Source of the DNA: Anagrus nilaparvatae
Taxonomy: Eukaryota; Arthropoda; Insecta; Hymenoptera; Mymaridae
Direction: 5' to 3'
NCBI GenBank assembly: GCA_022575985.1
Contig: JAKSXM010000007.1
Location: 13,332,501-13,396,500, forward strand
DNA: 64,000 nucleotides
Position numbers and translations under genes: made by a program. The notes beneath the pieces were generated by a model. That model was not told where the DNA came from, did not search any database, and was given only the letters and a program-made list of their open reading frames with translations. The stretch's first letter is position 1, and every line of letters starts with the position of its first letter. Below are positions 1 through 13,600 of the stretch, in pieces.

Positions 1-1322
1 TAAAAGCTTAGCCCTATTATTTGGTGTAAAAAATTTAATTGAAATTGCAAGGTGTAATAATTTATTGCGCTGTTTAGAGAAGAATAATTTTAGGATTTCC
101 TTGGTTCCCTAAAAAAGCTCATTAAACTATTTACATATGTTTGGCATTTTCCTTTTACAAACAGTGAAATTGAGGTTTTACCGTTTCTTAGAGACACTGT
201 CAATATATTATCTATTCTAAAGCTTTTGTAATTGAAATTTAAGCTTTTACCAATGTAAAAAACGAACTCTATTAATTTTGGTTACAATTTAATATTCCTA
301 AAATAGTATATTTATAAGATTTTCAATCTGTCCATTTTTAACTGCAGTTAGTATTTTAACATTTCTTTAATTTCTCAAAAAATATATTAATTTTCCCTGT
401 ATTAATTATCACCTATTTTCAAAAAACCTTGATCTCCATTCTAATCTTATTAACAAGTCCCATGATAATTTAAACAATAAAAAAATCTAAACTACTCTAT
501 CGTTTTTTTTAAATAATAATAATAACCACCCACTATAAATGATACACGACTAATTTATTTATATATAAAATGAAAGTTATGTCAAGAGCATCTCAATTTG
601 CGTTTTAATTTAAATATAATATAAAACTTTCAAAACACTTTCATTCATGGATTATATCAAATAACTTGACAATTTAATCATCATTTTTTTTTGTAACGTA
701 ATATAAACATGTATATTATATTTATATAATGTTTAGATTATATTACATGTTTTGATTTTAATGTGTTTTTGATATCTTCATTATGCATAATAATTTTTAA
801 ATTATATTTAAATTATATATAAAAATTTGTGAAATATTACACATATACGTTTTTCAAACGTTTGATGAATTTGCTAATGAATAGGGGTAGTTATTAGACT
901 AGTATAAGTAGCAAAGTTTTGACAAAGATGTTGTAACTGTAAAAAAATCTATTTAGTGAAATACAGGAAATACGTGTTTTCGGGACACTGACCAGAAATA
1001 GTATATTTTTACCCATGGCCACAAAAGTAAAGAATGGCCCAAATCGCACGTAAAAAAAAACTGCGATTTGGGGCATCCTTATTTTGTGGCCAAGGACAAA
1101 ACATAATTTTTCTTGCTCAGTGTCGAGAAATTGCGTTTTTTCGAATAGCGCAGCGGCCAGAAAACACGCACTTTCTGGACACTAACAAGAAATAAATATT
1201 TTTGGAACAAGTCTCCTGCTTGGAAAGATTCAAGTTAAAGATTTTAGATTCCAGAAACTAAATTGAAATTTATCGTATTTTATGTTTAATAGTACTTAAA
1301 TTTTTAAATAATTTTTTTAAAG
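1..1322. other. 5' flank / intron without recognised coding sequence
   Basis: No exon could be supported here. Because the first fibulin exon starts in mid-protein with an acceptor AG at 1321-1322, this stretch is most likely the preceding intron, with the signal peptide and 5' exons outside the window. Positions 968-1182 hold one copy of a dispersed element that contains a short hairpin of the type GGCCCAAATCGCA...TGCGATTTGGG (about 1030-1081). The rest is AT-rich with nothing seen. Confidence 0.5.
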
Positions 1323-1628
1323 GTGTTACAAAAGTATCAGCGACAGAAGAATCATTAGAAAAATGCTGTGAATTGGGCAACTCATGGGCGGAAAAAAAAT
1401 TTATATGTTCAAAATTTATTGGTCCAGTACCAGGTATACCAAATGATGAACAAAAAACTTGTCTTGAAACTGTTGACATTTGTTGTCGCAAAGTATATAA
1501 AGATTCAGCATGTGAAAATGGTAAATCTGATGCTAAATCTGGATTAGAATGTAATAATTCTGGTGAAAATCAGACGTTACCTGGTTTAGCTGATACTCGA
1601 AGAGAATGTTGCGAGGGCTGCAAACTTG
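1323..1628 (+). CDS. Fibulin exon: anaphylatoxin-like module(s)
   Basis: The acceptor AG ends at 1322 and the donor is GTAAG at 1629. The reading contains KCCELGNSWA, later DICCRKVYKD and RRECCEGCKLG: the paired-Cys pattern of fibulin domain I (anaphylatoxin-like). The exon starts in mid-protein and ends in phase 1. Confidence 0.8.
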
Positions 1629-4600
1629 GTAAGAAATTATATTTTTTGTATACAAAATTTCATAACCCATAATTACAAAAATATTTTTTAGGTCTATCAA
1701 GCGGAACATCCGGAAAAAATTGTGCATTTAAAAAATTAAGTTTAGGCGTAACCTTAGATTCGGCATTTATGGAATGTTGTAATGAAGTTAAATCGACGAG
1801 TACTGAAAATTTAAGTTCAACAAATTCAAAGACTTCAATAACAACAAGTACAACTGAATCAGCATTTGAAGATGAAGATGAAACTAATGACGTTGATGAT
1901 ACTGCTACTTTCAGATCATGTAATAAAAAGTTTTTAAAATTAAAAGTCTGTTTGTTAATCAGTTTTTAACAAAATTTTTATTAATTTTTACAGCTACTAA
2001 TTTATGTGAATTACTAAAAGGCATATTATGTTCAGAAATATGCGTACCAGCAGGAGACTCATATTACTGTAAATGCAAAGAAGGCTCAATATTAATGGAT
2101 GATAAAAGAACCTGTAAATCAAACGTAACAACAACCACAACAACAACAACTAGCAGAACAAAATCAAAAATATCAACCCTAAACATTCAAAAAAAATGGT
2201 CAACAGCACCATTAACAACTTATTCAAAAGTACTTAAAAAAAGAACAACCAGATCATCAGGCACTGATGATAACGAATTGATACCTCGCTGCCCAATTGG
2301 TTATCGATACAACGCTGATACAGAATTATGTGACGGTAATTAAAATTTATTTTTTTATTGAAATATTCTCTACTTTATTCTATTATTAGCATTTTTTTCT
2401 TCTATCTTTCATTAATTTATCTAAGAAAATTAAATGATTAAACATTTTTTTAAAATCTTTCATTTAAATAATTTATTATGATTAAGATATGAGTAATTAA
2501 CCTGCTTAAATTAGTAAATTCTTGAAAAAAATTAATTTTTATTTAATATCAAGGTGTTTAATTATCATATCTAAAATTGTAATAAAATTGAATGAAAATT
2601 CAACATTCATCTAACTCAATGCTCTGATTCTTTACTTTTTGCTATTTTTTTTTTATATTTTCTTATTGCATAAAAAAAGAAAAAATTTCTTATAAAAGCT
2701 TTTACTATCGCTTTTATCGAGCATGCAACTCAAGTTACAATTGTAAATACGCGCTCCCGCCTTCTTACTTTCTTGTTGCTTCTTTGGCGTTCGACAAAAA
2801 ATGTTTGTATCTTACTGATGATCATGATGACAATCAATTTGGCTGTTAATACCTCGACAAAAAAAACAAAAAAAAATTTTTTTTAATGGAAAAGCAGATA
2901 TTGATGAATGTAAGGATTTAACAAAATGTCCTGATGGAAAATACTGTTATAATACTAATGGATCTTATGGATGTATTGATGTCTACGGTGATAAAGTTAA
3001 TGAAAAATCATGTGTTATTGGATATCGATGGAATTCTACACTAAAAATATGTGTTGGTAAATACAATTTATTTTTGTTTAATTTATATTTTAGTTACAAT
3101 ATTTGAAAATACGTATATGGTTTATTGGGGTTTAATGAATTTTGCGGTTTAACAACGTATTTTTATAGTCAGGTAGTGATAATTAATTCTGCTAAACATT
3201 TCTTCAAGTGCGTCATTATTACCTATTTAATGATGTTGGCTAGCTTTTTTGTTTGTGTTTAGATTCTAATAAAAATGTTTATATAAAAAGGAGTCATATT
3301 AAAAAATAAATTCTGAAAATTTGAAGATTCTAGGGTGACTTTTTTCTCTAGTAGACTTCGATTCCCTTGGATTCTCCGGAACAGTATAGTTATTCAAGCT
3401 TTTTTTAGTTACTATACTTACTAACTGAATTATTACCCAAAATTACTTCGAAATATATGTTACTAGCAAAAATTGGAAGGGGGGCTGTACCTTCCAAGTC
3501 CATTTGACCCCACTCTCCCAAATGACATGCTTGAAGTACACCCTTCTGTCTATAAACATGTCTATGTTAAAAAGATAGTAAGTGTTGCGTCGTAAGTGAT
3601 AGTAAAAATATATACTATCTCTATGAAAAACACCCAATTAAAAATTTATACTTATACATCTATATAAATATTTTCAAGTCCAGCTTAACCCACCGGACCA
3701 AATTTTTTTTTTCAAAATTTTTTTCTTTAAGGCTATTTTAGGTCTAGGCTTATTTTAGGCCTTGGATTTGCATTTTCACCGGAATTTTCGGCAAACATTA
3801 TTTTAGGAAAAAAAATCTATGATGCTCGATAATTGGTTCTTTGAGATTTTTAATTTTTAGAGCTTTAAAATGCCTTAATTATCTCAAAATAAATGCACTT
3901 TTTACATAAACATTTGATTGGAAAAAAGTTTTCTTTTTACTTGGAATACTCGAAATTTTTTTTTTTCATTTTGGTCCATTTCCAGTTATATTTTTAACGA
4001 TTCAAATTTTTAAAATTGTCCGAAAATCAAGTTCGCCATAAATTTGATCAAATTTTCCAAAGATGCTGGCCTATGTGTTTGTTCCAAAATAATCTGCTCT
4101 ATAAGTTTATTTCAAAAAAATTTTTGAGATGTGACATTCAAATGAGCACCCACAATTATTATTTTAGTTTCGACAGAATTAAAAAAAAAATAAAAATATT
4201 TTTTTTCTTTCAATCAACGTAGAATCGGTATCAATGTAATTTTTATCAGTAAAATTACCCTATAAAATTACCTAAATTAATGTATATGTTAATCAGGAGA
4301 AAAAAAATTTACTGACCCCTGTTTTAGTAAATTTTGGCTGATTTGGCAGACTATATTAATGATTGTGGACGCTCATTTGAATGTCACATTTCAAAAATTT
4401 TTTTTGGAAAAAACTAACACGTAGGCCAACACTTGTGGAATTTTTAAGCAAATTTAATTACGGCGAGCATAATTTTCGGTCAATTTTAAAAATTTGAACT
4501 ACTAAAAATGAAACCGAAAATGGACCAAAATAAAATTTTTTTTTTCCGGCTAGTCCAGGTAAAATGAAAACTTTTATATATAAAAAGAAACAAAAATCAA

Positions 4601-7600
4601 GAATCTCAAAAAAATCAATTTTCGAGCATCAGAAATTTTTTGCCGAAATTAATATTTTTCAAAAATTTCGGTGACAACGCAAATACAAAAACTAAAATAA
4701 GTATTAAAGAAAAAAAAAATTTGGTCCGGTGGGTTAACCTGGACCTGGATAATAATTATATAGAATATAAGAAAGTATAATAATAAATATTATATATAAT
4801 CTATAAGTACATTATAGTTATGTAAAATTAAATTTTTCTTTCTCGAAAGAGAAATGATGTTTTAATACTATAAATATAAAGCAAAAAAAAAAACAGTTTT
4901 GTAAAATGCTAAATTCAATATTAATTCGAAGATTTTCAATTTAGAATATATATTATATCGATAATTGTATTATGAATTGAGTGTTTTAATCGCTGTTTGA
5001 TATTTAGTTGGTATACTTGGTCTTAATATCAAAAAAATATATCAGTGTATTTTGCTTATTAATCTTTTTTATTCAGTATTAGTACTTTTAGTCGGGCCGC
5101 CACCAATCTATTTCGTAACCCACTTTTCTATTTTTTAGGTCCGTGGATAAAAATAGTTATATGTTTTTTGACCTAAAAGTGGCAGATTAATTGTTACTAA
5201 CAAATTATTGCAAAATTAGCCCAAAATTAAGCAAAATCGAGTTGTAAATGTTAAAAAGCTTCAAAAACTTGTGAGTTAAGTTAAACTTTCTGATATAATT
5301 TAAGTTACAGTATATACATTTTTAATATTTAACACTTTAGAATAATTATTTAAACAATTTTTAATTGTTTAAACAATTTGTAAATGTTAATAATTACATT
5401 TTTAGATCAAAACTGAGTGCGACACTAATGTAAGTTACACGTATTTTTAACGTGAAACATGTTCATTGGATGTGGTACTTGAAAAAGTTTGCCTTGGCAG
5501 GAGGTAGGGGGTGAAAAATTGACGTTTTTAGGGGGGGGGGTGAAATATTGACGTTTTTAGGGGGGGGGGTGAAATGTACTTAGAATATTTTCGATTTAGG
5601 GACTCAGAATAATTTGAAGTGGGAGTCAGGGCCTGATAACAACAACAACTTAGAATACTTTAAGTTTATGGACTTAGGATAGTATATTTTTCAGGATTTA
5701 TTGTAATTTCGGTTTTTCGATTTATTACTGTTATGAGTAAACATGTTCCATGTTTGTTGGTTGGGTAGTTACACAAACCGGTTATAAATTTTTTTATACC
5801 TTTAATACAAATTTAAAGTTCAATTTTAATAAAAATTATACTGCCGATTGTTTAAACAATTTTTAAATGCTTATTACTTTTTTGGGTTACATGAAAACTC
5901 AGAACAAAGTCCGATACTGAATTATATGTATTTTTTTTTATCCTGAATTTGAATATCAATTTCAAAGAAAATTATTTTGGCGATTTTTACAATAATTAAA
6001 AGTTTTTTGAACAAAATATTATAAATTGTCCTCGACAATTATGTGTCCTCAAAATATTATAATTTTTCTATTCATATTTTTAATATACATCAGAAAATAC
6101 AGCTCCTATCACTTGATCCCAGCTTCGTTGAGCACTCGTTCTAGTGACCACGCTAGCACCGAAACTCTTGCGCCCTTGATACTATAAGCGTATTCAATAT
6201 ATTATTGAAAATTAATTAAACATTTGCCCCTTTTAATTTTTCGTAAAATTAAGCTTTATTTTGCATTTAGGACATAAAAAAATAGTTGTAACTTTTTGCC
6301 GCACTCAGTTTTAATCGAAAAAAGTAACTAACATTTGCAAATTGTTTAAACAATTAAAAATTGTTACAATGAATACAAATTTAAAGCTTAATTTGTATTC
6401 AACTAGAAATAAATTTTCAATATAAAATACACCTACACGCATACAAAAAATTAGTAAATATAACTAAAATTAAGATATTAAATAAAAATATTTGATTTCT
6501 GAGCTAACAATTTGCTTTATTTTTTCAATAAATTGCCCACGTTTCGAAGACCTTCAGTCTTCATTATCAAGGCTAAAAATTTACAATATTTTACAATTTT
6601 ATAAAAACTTTTTTTACATAATTCCAAATTTAAAAATTAAACATTACCTTATTAAATATTTTAAAGTAAAGAATATACAATATTCTTCACTGAGTAACGA
6701 TCTTATACTAATCTTTGAGCTTTTAAAAAATTTTACAAGTGCTAGATTTTTTTATACGAAGGAACATAATATAAACAAAATATAAAGTTTGTAACTCTAA
6801 CGTACATTTTTAATGACTATTTTTTAATATGAAACTTATTACTCATTATTAAATACTCTGAATCTATAAATTTTCAAAATAATTTATTTGTCGGTCCCTA
6901 AACTCTTCTATATGATTTTTAACATATATCTAAAAGGTTGTTTACTAAATTCAGTTTGGTTAAAAGTCACTATAAAATATTAGTAAAATTTACTAATAAA
7001 ATTTGTTTATCAAACTAAAACCTCAATTTTTTTAGTAAAATTTACTGATTTTTTGGTTATATTTACCAATCTATATTAATTTGTTTTTACTACATTTTTA
7101 TAGGTTAATTTTACTATTCTTTTTTTTTGCGTGTAATTATTAAAATTACAGTATTCAGTTTATTCTTTAAAAAAATTGATCTAAAAGGTGTCGATTATTC
7201 TAAACAGCAGTTCTAAGTTTTCATTAGCGCCCCATTCAGTTTTCTTATTTTTAAAACAAATAATTTTATGTCCTAAATTTCATATTCTATTTCTTTACAA
7301 ACAACTGTCTATATTGATATAAAATCTACATCTAAAAGAATTTTAATTTAAATTCAAAAAAAAAAAAAAAAAAAAAAAATCCAAAGGATTTAAAAATTTT
7401 TAATACTTTGTTTGAAGATGTGGACGAATGTGCAGAAAATATACACAATTGTTTGCCTGATGCCGAAGTATGTAGAAATTTAGAAGGATCATACGAATGC
7501 GAAATTAAATGCAGAACAGGATACATGTTTAATGCAGATTATGGAATTTGTATTGGTAAATATATTTAATTATTAAAATTATCGTTACTTGGCAAACAAT

Positions 7601-10600
7601 AGTAAAATTAGTTTATTTACAAAAAATGAAAATAAACAAATTTAAATTACAGATATCGATGAATGTGAAGAAATGCCTCATATTTGTTTCTATCCAAGTA
7701 TTTGTGTTAATACTCAAGGAAGTTTTGAATGTTTAAGTCCAAATGATTTTCACGAATTTGAAAATCCAAATCAAATAAGATTTGAAGATTTGCATCCAGC
7801 TGATTTAGAACAAATTGATACAGAAGGTATTATATTAGAGTACTATAATAATGAGCATTAATAATTAAATTTAATTAATCTATTAAAAAAAACTGTTTTT
7901 TAGAGGACATCAATGAATGCGAAGTTCGTAAGGATCCTTGTTCTCCTGGTGAAATATGTAGAAACACACCAATGGGTTATGATTGTATCCCAGCTGGTTG
8001 TCCTCAAGGATTTGTTTTAATTGATGGCCATTGTCAAGATGTCGATGAGTGTGTTCAGGAACTACATTCGTGTGCACCAAATGAACGTTGTCAAAATACA
8101 AATGGTTCTTTTACATGTGAAATTCCGAGAACAACAATAAAATCACCTTTAGTAGTAACTGAACGTTACATGAATTGTAAAAAAGGTTACAAATTCGTTC
8201 CAGATGGATTTATTGGAGAATGTGTAGATATCGATGAATGTAATGAAGGCCCGGGTTGCAGAGATTTTGAAAAATGTACTAATCTACCTGGTTCATATGA
8301 CTGTTCTCCACTTTGTGGATCTGGCTGGTATTTTGATCCGCAATCAAAAACTTGCCAAGATGTTAATGAATGTATGCTGGGTCACCATGATTGTCGCCAG
8401 GTATTTATTATAGCTTATTTAAATAATACAAAAACTATCGCCATTTTTTTGCATCTTAAACAAGGAATACTTTTTGATTTTAACATAGAACATAGAACAC
8501 ATTTAATAGGGAGGGGTATTTGATAAATGCCGCCAACGAAGGGCGATTTGAAGTCTTTAGGGTGGGATGTCAAATTGACTTTGAATAATTTCGACTAAGA
8601 TACTTAGAATAATTTGGGTTTGGGGACTTAAAATAATTTGACTTTAGGAACCTAAAATAATTTTGTTCTGGAAATTAAATATAATTTGAGTTTAGAGAAT
8701 TAACGTAAGTTATTCAGCTTTGAACTGTAACTAGGGATAGTTATAGGGAACGTTCAATAATTGCTAAACGCTTTTTTTTCGGATTTCGGGATACAACATC
8801 TCGCCCTGTAACGCTAAAGTAACATTTTGCCTATTCTAAGATAATGAACAGTAACGTTTTCGTTTCAAAGCCCCCTCTGTTCAGCGTTATGCAATTATTG
8901 AACGTTTCCTAAGACTGTTGCAAATCATCAAGTTCCATATCCATTGGTTGAGTAAACAGACAAACAAGATATACGTTTTTAATAATCCTGCACCTAAACG
9001 TAAATTACTTGTCAGGTTAATGAAATTGACTAAAGTCCTTAATTTTAATGGTCTTAAGATTAAATCCCTATTATACTTATCTCATATTTTATATTTTAAT
9101 GAATTCGTTCCATGAAATTAGCGTGAAAGTTTTAATTTTTATATTTAACAGCGAACACAATATTGTCGCAACGTTCCTGGATCTTACGTTTGCGAATTAC
9201 TAACCCCATGCGACAATGGATACCGACGTAGTCATGATGGAATTTGTGTCGATATCGATGAATGTGTAGAAGGTCTTCATTCGTGTTCACGAGCAAGTCA
9301 TCGATATTGCGTCAATCGTGAAGGTACTTACGAGTGTGTTACACGATTACCATCCTGTCCAAGAGGTTTCGAATTTTCAATACTTACCGGAAATTGCATT
9401 GATATTGATGAATGCAGAACTGGTAAAGCAACTTGTGATCCAAGATTAAATGAAAGATGTATTAATCTTTGGGGAAAATATAAATGTGAAAAATTACCTG
9501 GATTGGATTTGAAAAATAATACAACGCAAAGAAAAAAACCAGCATGTCCAACTAATTCTACTTACAGCGAATCAGAAAGAAAATGCATTTAAAATTAAAT
9601 AGTGATTTTTGTATATTTTAATTTCGTCCTTTTTTCTATTTCATTTATATTTTATATATATATTTAATGATTAATTTATAGGTTCGTATTTTAAATTTTT
9701 ATTAAATTTGAAGATTAGACCAAAAACAAATCTTTGAGACCATTTAAAAACGTCGAATCCTAATATTGATTATGATTGCATGTACTATAAAAAAGCGTTT
9801 ATTTTAGCCCCCTAAAAAATGTTTTTGAAAATTCATTATACGTTCCCTTCCTTTAATTAAATGTATTTTTTGAATTCGCCTCTAACACAAGGAACCAACC
9901 AGATTATGAATTCCAAATTACAACATACAGTTGGGGACCTCAGATACAGTATAATTTATTTAGAATTTTACAGCATTTCATAGCAGATCATTAGGCAAAA
10001 AAAAATTGTCCAACCGGAATTATTTTGGTTAATTAACAAGGTGACAGCAGTATTTGAAAATATAGCCTTAAAGTCCCTATCCCGGTCTCATCTTCAAATT
10101 TATAAATTTTTTCCTATATAAATGTTATTTTTAAAAAACTAGTCTTTTAATTATTTTTTATTGCTTTTTATATAAAAATAATTTAACAAAAATAAGTGAT
10201 ATAATATATAACCCACATGCATTTATTTACAGAAACATAATTATATAAGACTTCAGTTACCGTTGATATATACTCGAATGTTTAATATTACACGATTTTT
10301 TTATGAATTATGGTAATTTTAAGATTTTTTATTTTTTAATATATATTATATGCGGGTGTAAATGTAAAGAAAAAATTTATATGTTAATGTGAAATATATT
10401 TATCAATAAAAGTAAATAAAATCAATGCTTAGATTTATTAAAACAATTAAAATTAAAATGTAAGCAAAGAATTATAAAAGCAACAGAATTTCTGAAATCT
10501 AAGAGGATTAAATTTTAATAATTTTTTGGATTCTTCTCATTTATTGATAAATTAATAAAAAAAATTAATAGAATTTAGAAATATCTAAAATTTGCCTGCA

Positions 10601-13600
10601 AAAGACTAAAAGATTTCAAGATATATATAGAGTGACTGTACCAATTTTTTCCCTATTAATGACCACTCGTTTTCCATAAGAATAGCATGGCATTTGACAT
10701 TAAAGTCATTAAATAGTACAGTCACCCTACAAAAAATTTTGTTGCTTCTCTTTTATTTTGTTTACTCGGGAGAAAACACACTTATTTAAAAATAACGTAC
10801 TAGACAAACTCTCACATTTTTTTTATTAATCCTCCCATGTATAAGTAAAAAAAATGATCTGATAAATTTGTTTAAAAATGATGTCATGTTATAACATAAT
10901 TTATATAATTAACAATACGCAAGTTCAAAGGCATTTGTTTTAGTAGGCCACGGTCATATATATTTATTGTCTAATGTTTCAATTTACCAATTGATTAAAT
11001 ATATGAAATTTGATGTCTTTTTTTTCTACGTTATTAAAACGTAAATTTAGAAAATTTTTTTTTTTGAATAATTTTAATATTTAAGAACTCGTAAAAATCA
11101 AGATTTTTGAAATACGGTAAGGAAGAAATCCCGAACAGATCAATCCTACGGTATGTAACACTGGCCAGATTATGACCAATTTTATATAAAGGGAGCCAGA
11201 GTTACGAGCCATACGATTGGTCTGTTCGGGATGGATTTTAAAAAAGTTTTGCTTTTTATTTAATTTTTGGATTTTTTTACTAATATTTATTTTTCTTTTT
11301 AATTTTTTTTCTTTTCAGAACTTCAATACAACGCTTTTTTAATAATAATTTTTTTCTAAAAATTAAAAATAATTTTAATTAAAAATTATTATATTTATTT
11401 TGCTTTTTCATTTATTGCTTGATTCTATTTCTAAAATTTAAAATAATTTTTCTTATTATTTTGTAAATAATTGTAAACTAACCATTTTGACATAATGATT
11501 GACTTGATTGAGTGTGTAATAATATTATTTTTTAAGTATGAAACTATCCTTTTTTCCAGTCCCTTATAGTTCTGACCCATTGACAATTAAGTTATTTTAC
11601 TTTTGAATTTTTAAAATTGAAATTAAATAAATGTATTTGAAACCCTTGTTTAATTGTTGATTTGCACCCTCCTTTACTTGGTTTCCTGTGATACTAAATA
11701 CAAAATTGCATTTTTTGAGAATTCCATCCTTCCTTTTCTTTGAATAATTTTTTATAAGAAACTCGTGTCAGTAATCAGTGCAGATATATAATTGCTAAAT
11801 TTTTGACCTTATATTACCTTGAAAATGTTTAGAATAACTCAATTTACGGATAGTTTCCTTGTACAAAAAAATCATCTAAATTAAATTAATTTTATTCAAC
11901 TTACAATTTAGTGCACGAACAAAATTAATTACAAAGCTTTTTTTTCTTTGCTCTTTAACACTAAAATATATAAAAAAACAATTAAAAAATAAAAATTTTT
12001 TAAAAATAACAAAAAAATATATTTTATTTTACAAACAGACATTGACGAGTGTTTAGAAGGTACGCATAAATGTGGAAAGGAAAATTGTTACAATCAACCT
12101 GGTAGTCATCAATGTGCAAAACCAGTTGTTCCATTCACAGGACGAAGGACGTCGTTATCTGGTGTTACTTCAGCTAATGGAAATAATTGTCCTCCTGGTT
12201 TCAGGTATGAATTTTTAAATAATGGTATTTTAAATTACTAGTTCGGTAAATAAAATATACCAGGCGAAACGCAAATACGGATTTATCAATGTAAATGAAT
12301 TTTAAATCTCTTAGAATTTTTAAATATTAGAATGCATGATAATTAAATTTTTGAGTTTCAATTCGGTCGATATTGTAGATTACAAATACAATATAAATGC
12401 TAATTTCTTTGATTAATTAGACACGATCCATCAAAATTCGACTGCATCGACGTAAACGAATGTACAGAATTACCAAACGTATGCAGTAGTTACGAAGAAT
12501 GCATTAATTTATCAGGAAGTTATCAATGTAAATGTAGGCCAGGATTTCGTTTAGACGAATTAACCCATGCATGTATCGACATTAACGAATGTTTATTACC
12601 AAATGATTGCAATACATCACAACGCTGTGATAATACAATTGGTAGTTACACATGTGTTAGATTTTTACCATGTGGTACTGGTTACACATTAAATTCAGCA
12701 ACAGAAATATGTGAAGATGATGACGAATGTGCATTAAGTACACATAATTGTGAACCTGGTTATCGTTGTAGAAATACACTTGGTAGTTTTAGATGTGATA
12801 GAATAAGACCAGATAAGAAAAAGACAACACATATATTTTATGATACAACTAAAAGGCCATTTTCAGCATGGAAAACAACATTTCCATCGTATTATACAAC
12901 ACCAAGATTTACAACTGCGCGGTGAGATTTTATTGACTTGTTATATATTTTTCTATTCTGTCTTGGTTGTGAATTTTATTGTTTATTTTTAATTCCTAAA
13001 TTATTAATAAATAAAAATACTTTAAACTTTTACTTCTTTGTTCAAATATTTTTCTTTCCTTATCATGCGATTTCCTTGTATAAAAACTGTATTTAATCGA
13101 TTAGAACAACTCCCAGTTCAACAACAGTATCTACAACGACTAAAAGTACAACTTTACCTAGTACAACAACATCTACAACAACACCATCCACAACAACAAC
13201 AACAACGACGAAAAGAACAACTACTGTTCCTAGTACAACTACAAGAAGAATTAGAACAACTAAACCCAGTACAACAACAACAATTAGAACTACAACGTCC
13301 AGTACAACTATGAGACCAATAAGTACATCCAAAATTGCAACATTAAAATATACACCTATAAAAAGTTTAAGAACAACGACAACAACAACAACTGAAGAAA
13401 TACCAACTGTTGGAACATTAAAAACAACTGGATTTAGACAAGAAACTGAAGCAACATCAGTTGCTAATAGGTATTGTTTTAATTTTTCTATTGTTAATTT
13501 ATTTATAATATTTATTTTGTTTTTATTAATTTTTATTGTTTATTAATTTGTTTTTTATAAAATTTTTATGTGTTTCTTTTCCTTTGTTTTCTTTGTTTTT

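Larger units (their letters stand above)
3057..7417. other. Large intron with two inverted-repeat elements
   Basis: A 4.4-kb intron of the fibulin gene. It carries two inverted-repeat elements (3676-4748 and 5354-6366, listed separately). The remaining sequence is AT-rich with long T and A runs. No exon with fibulin-like Cys spacing was seen, and the small open frames here lack recognisable domains. Confidence 0.6.
9593..12038. other. Intron or alternative 3' UTR with two small hairpins
   Basis: If the stop at 9590-9592 is used, the first part is a 3' UTR; CAATAAAAGTAAATAAAATC at about 10405 would supply poly(A) signals. Two short inverted-repeat elements lie here (10630-10728 and 11128-11232). 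No fibulin-like exon was seen in between. Confidence 0.45.

Noticed and set aside
3685..4737. TTAA target duplication for the 3676-4748 element
   Set aside because: The inverted match continues outward beyond both TTAA sites, so TTAA is probably part of the TIR.
11128..11232. tRNA or small structured RNA gene
   Set aside because: The hairpin stem is present but no A/B box or cloverleaf could be traced.
13093..13332. Val/Leu-rich open frame on the minus strand
   Set aside because: It is the antisense shadow of the Thr-rich fibulin exon; the exon frame is fixed by splice phases.
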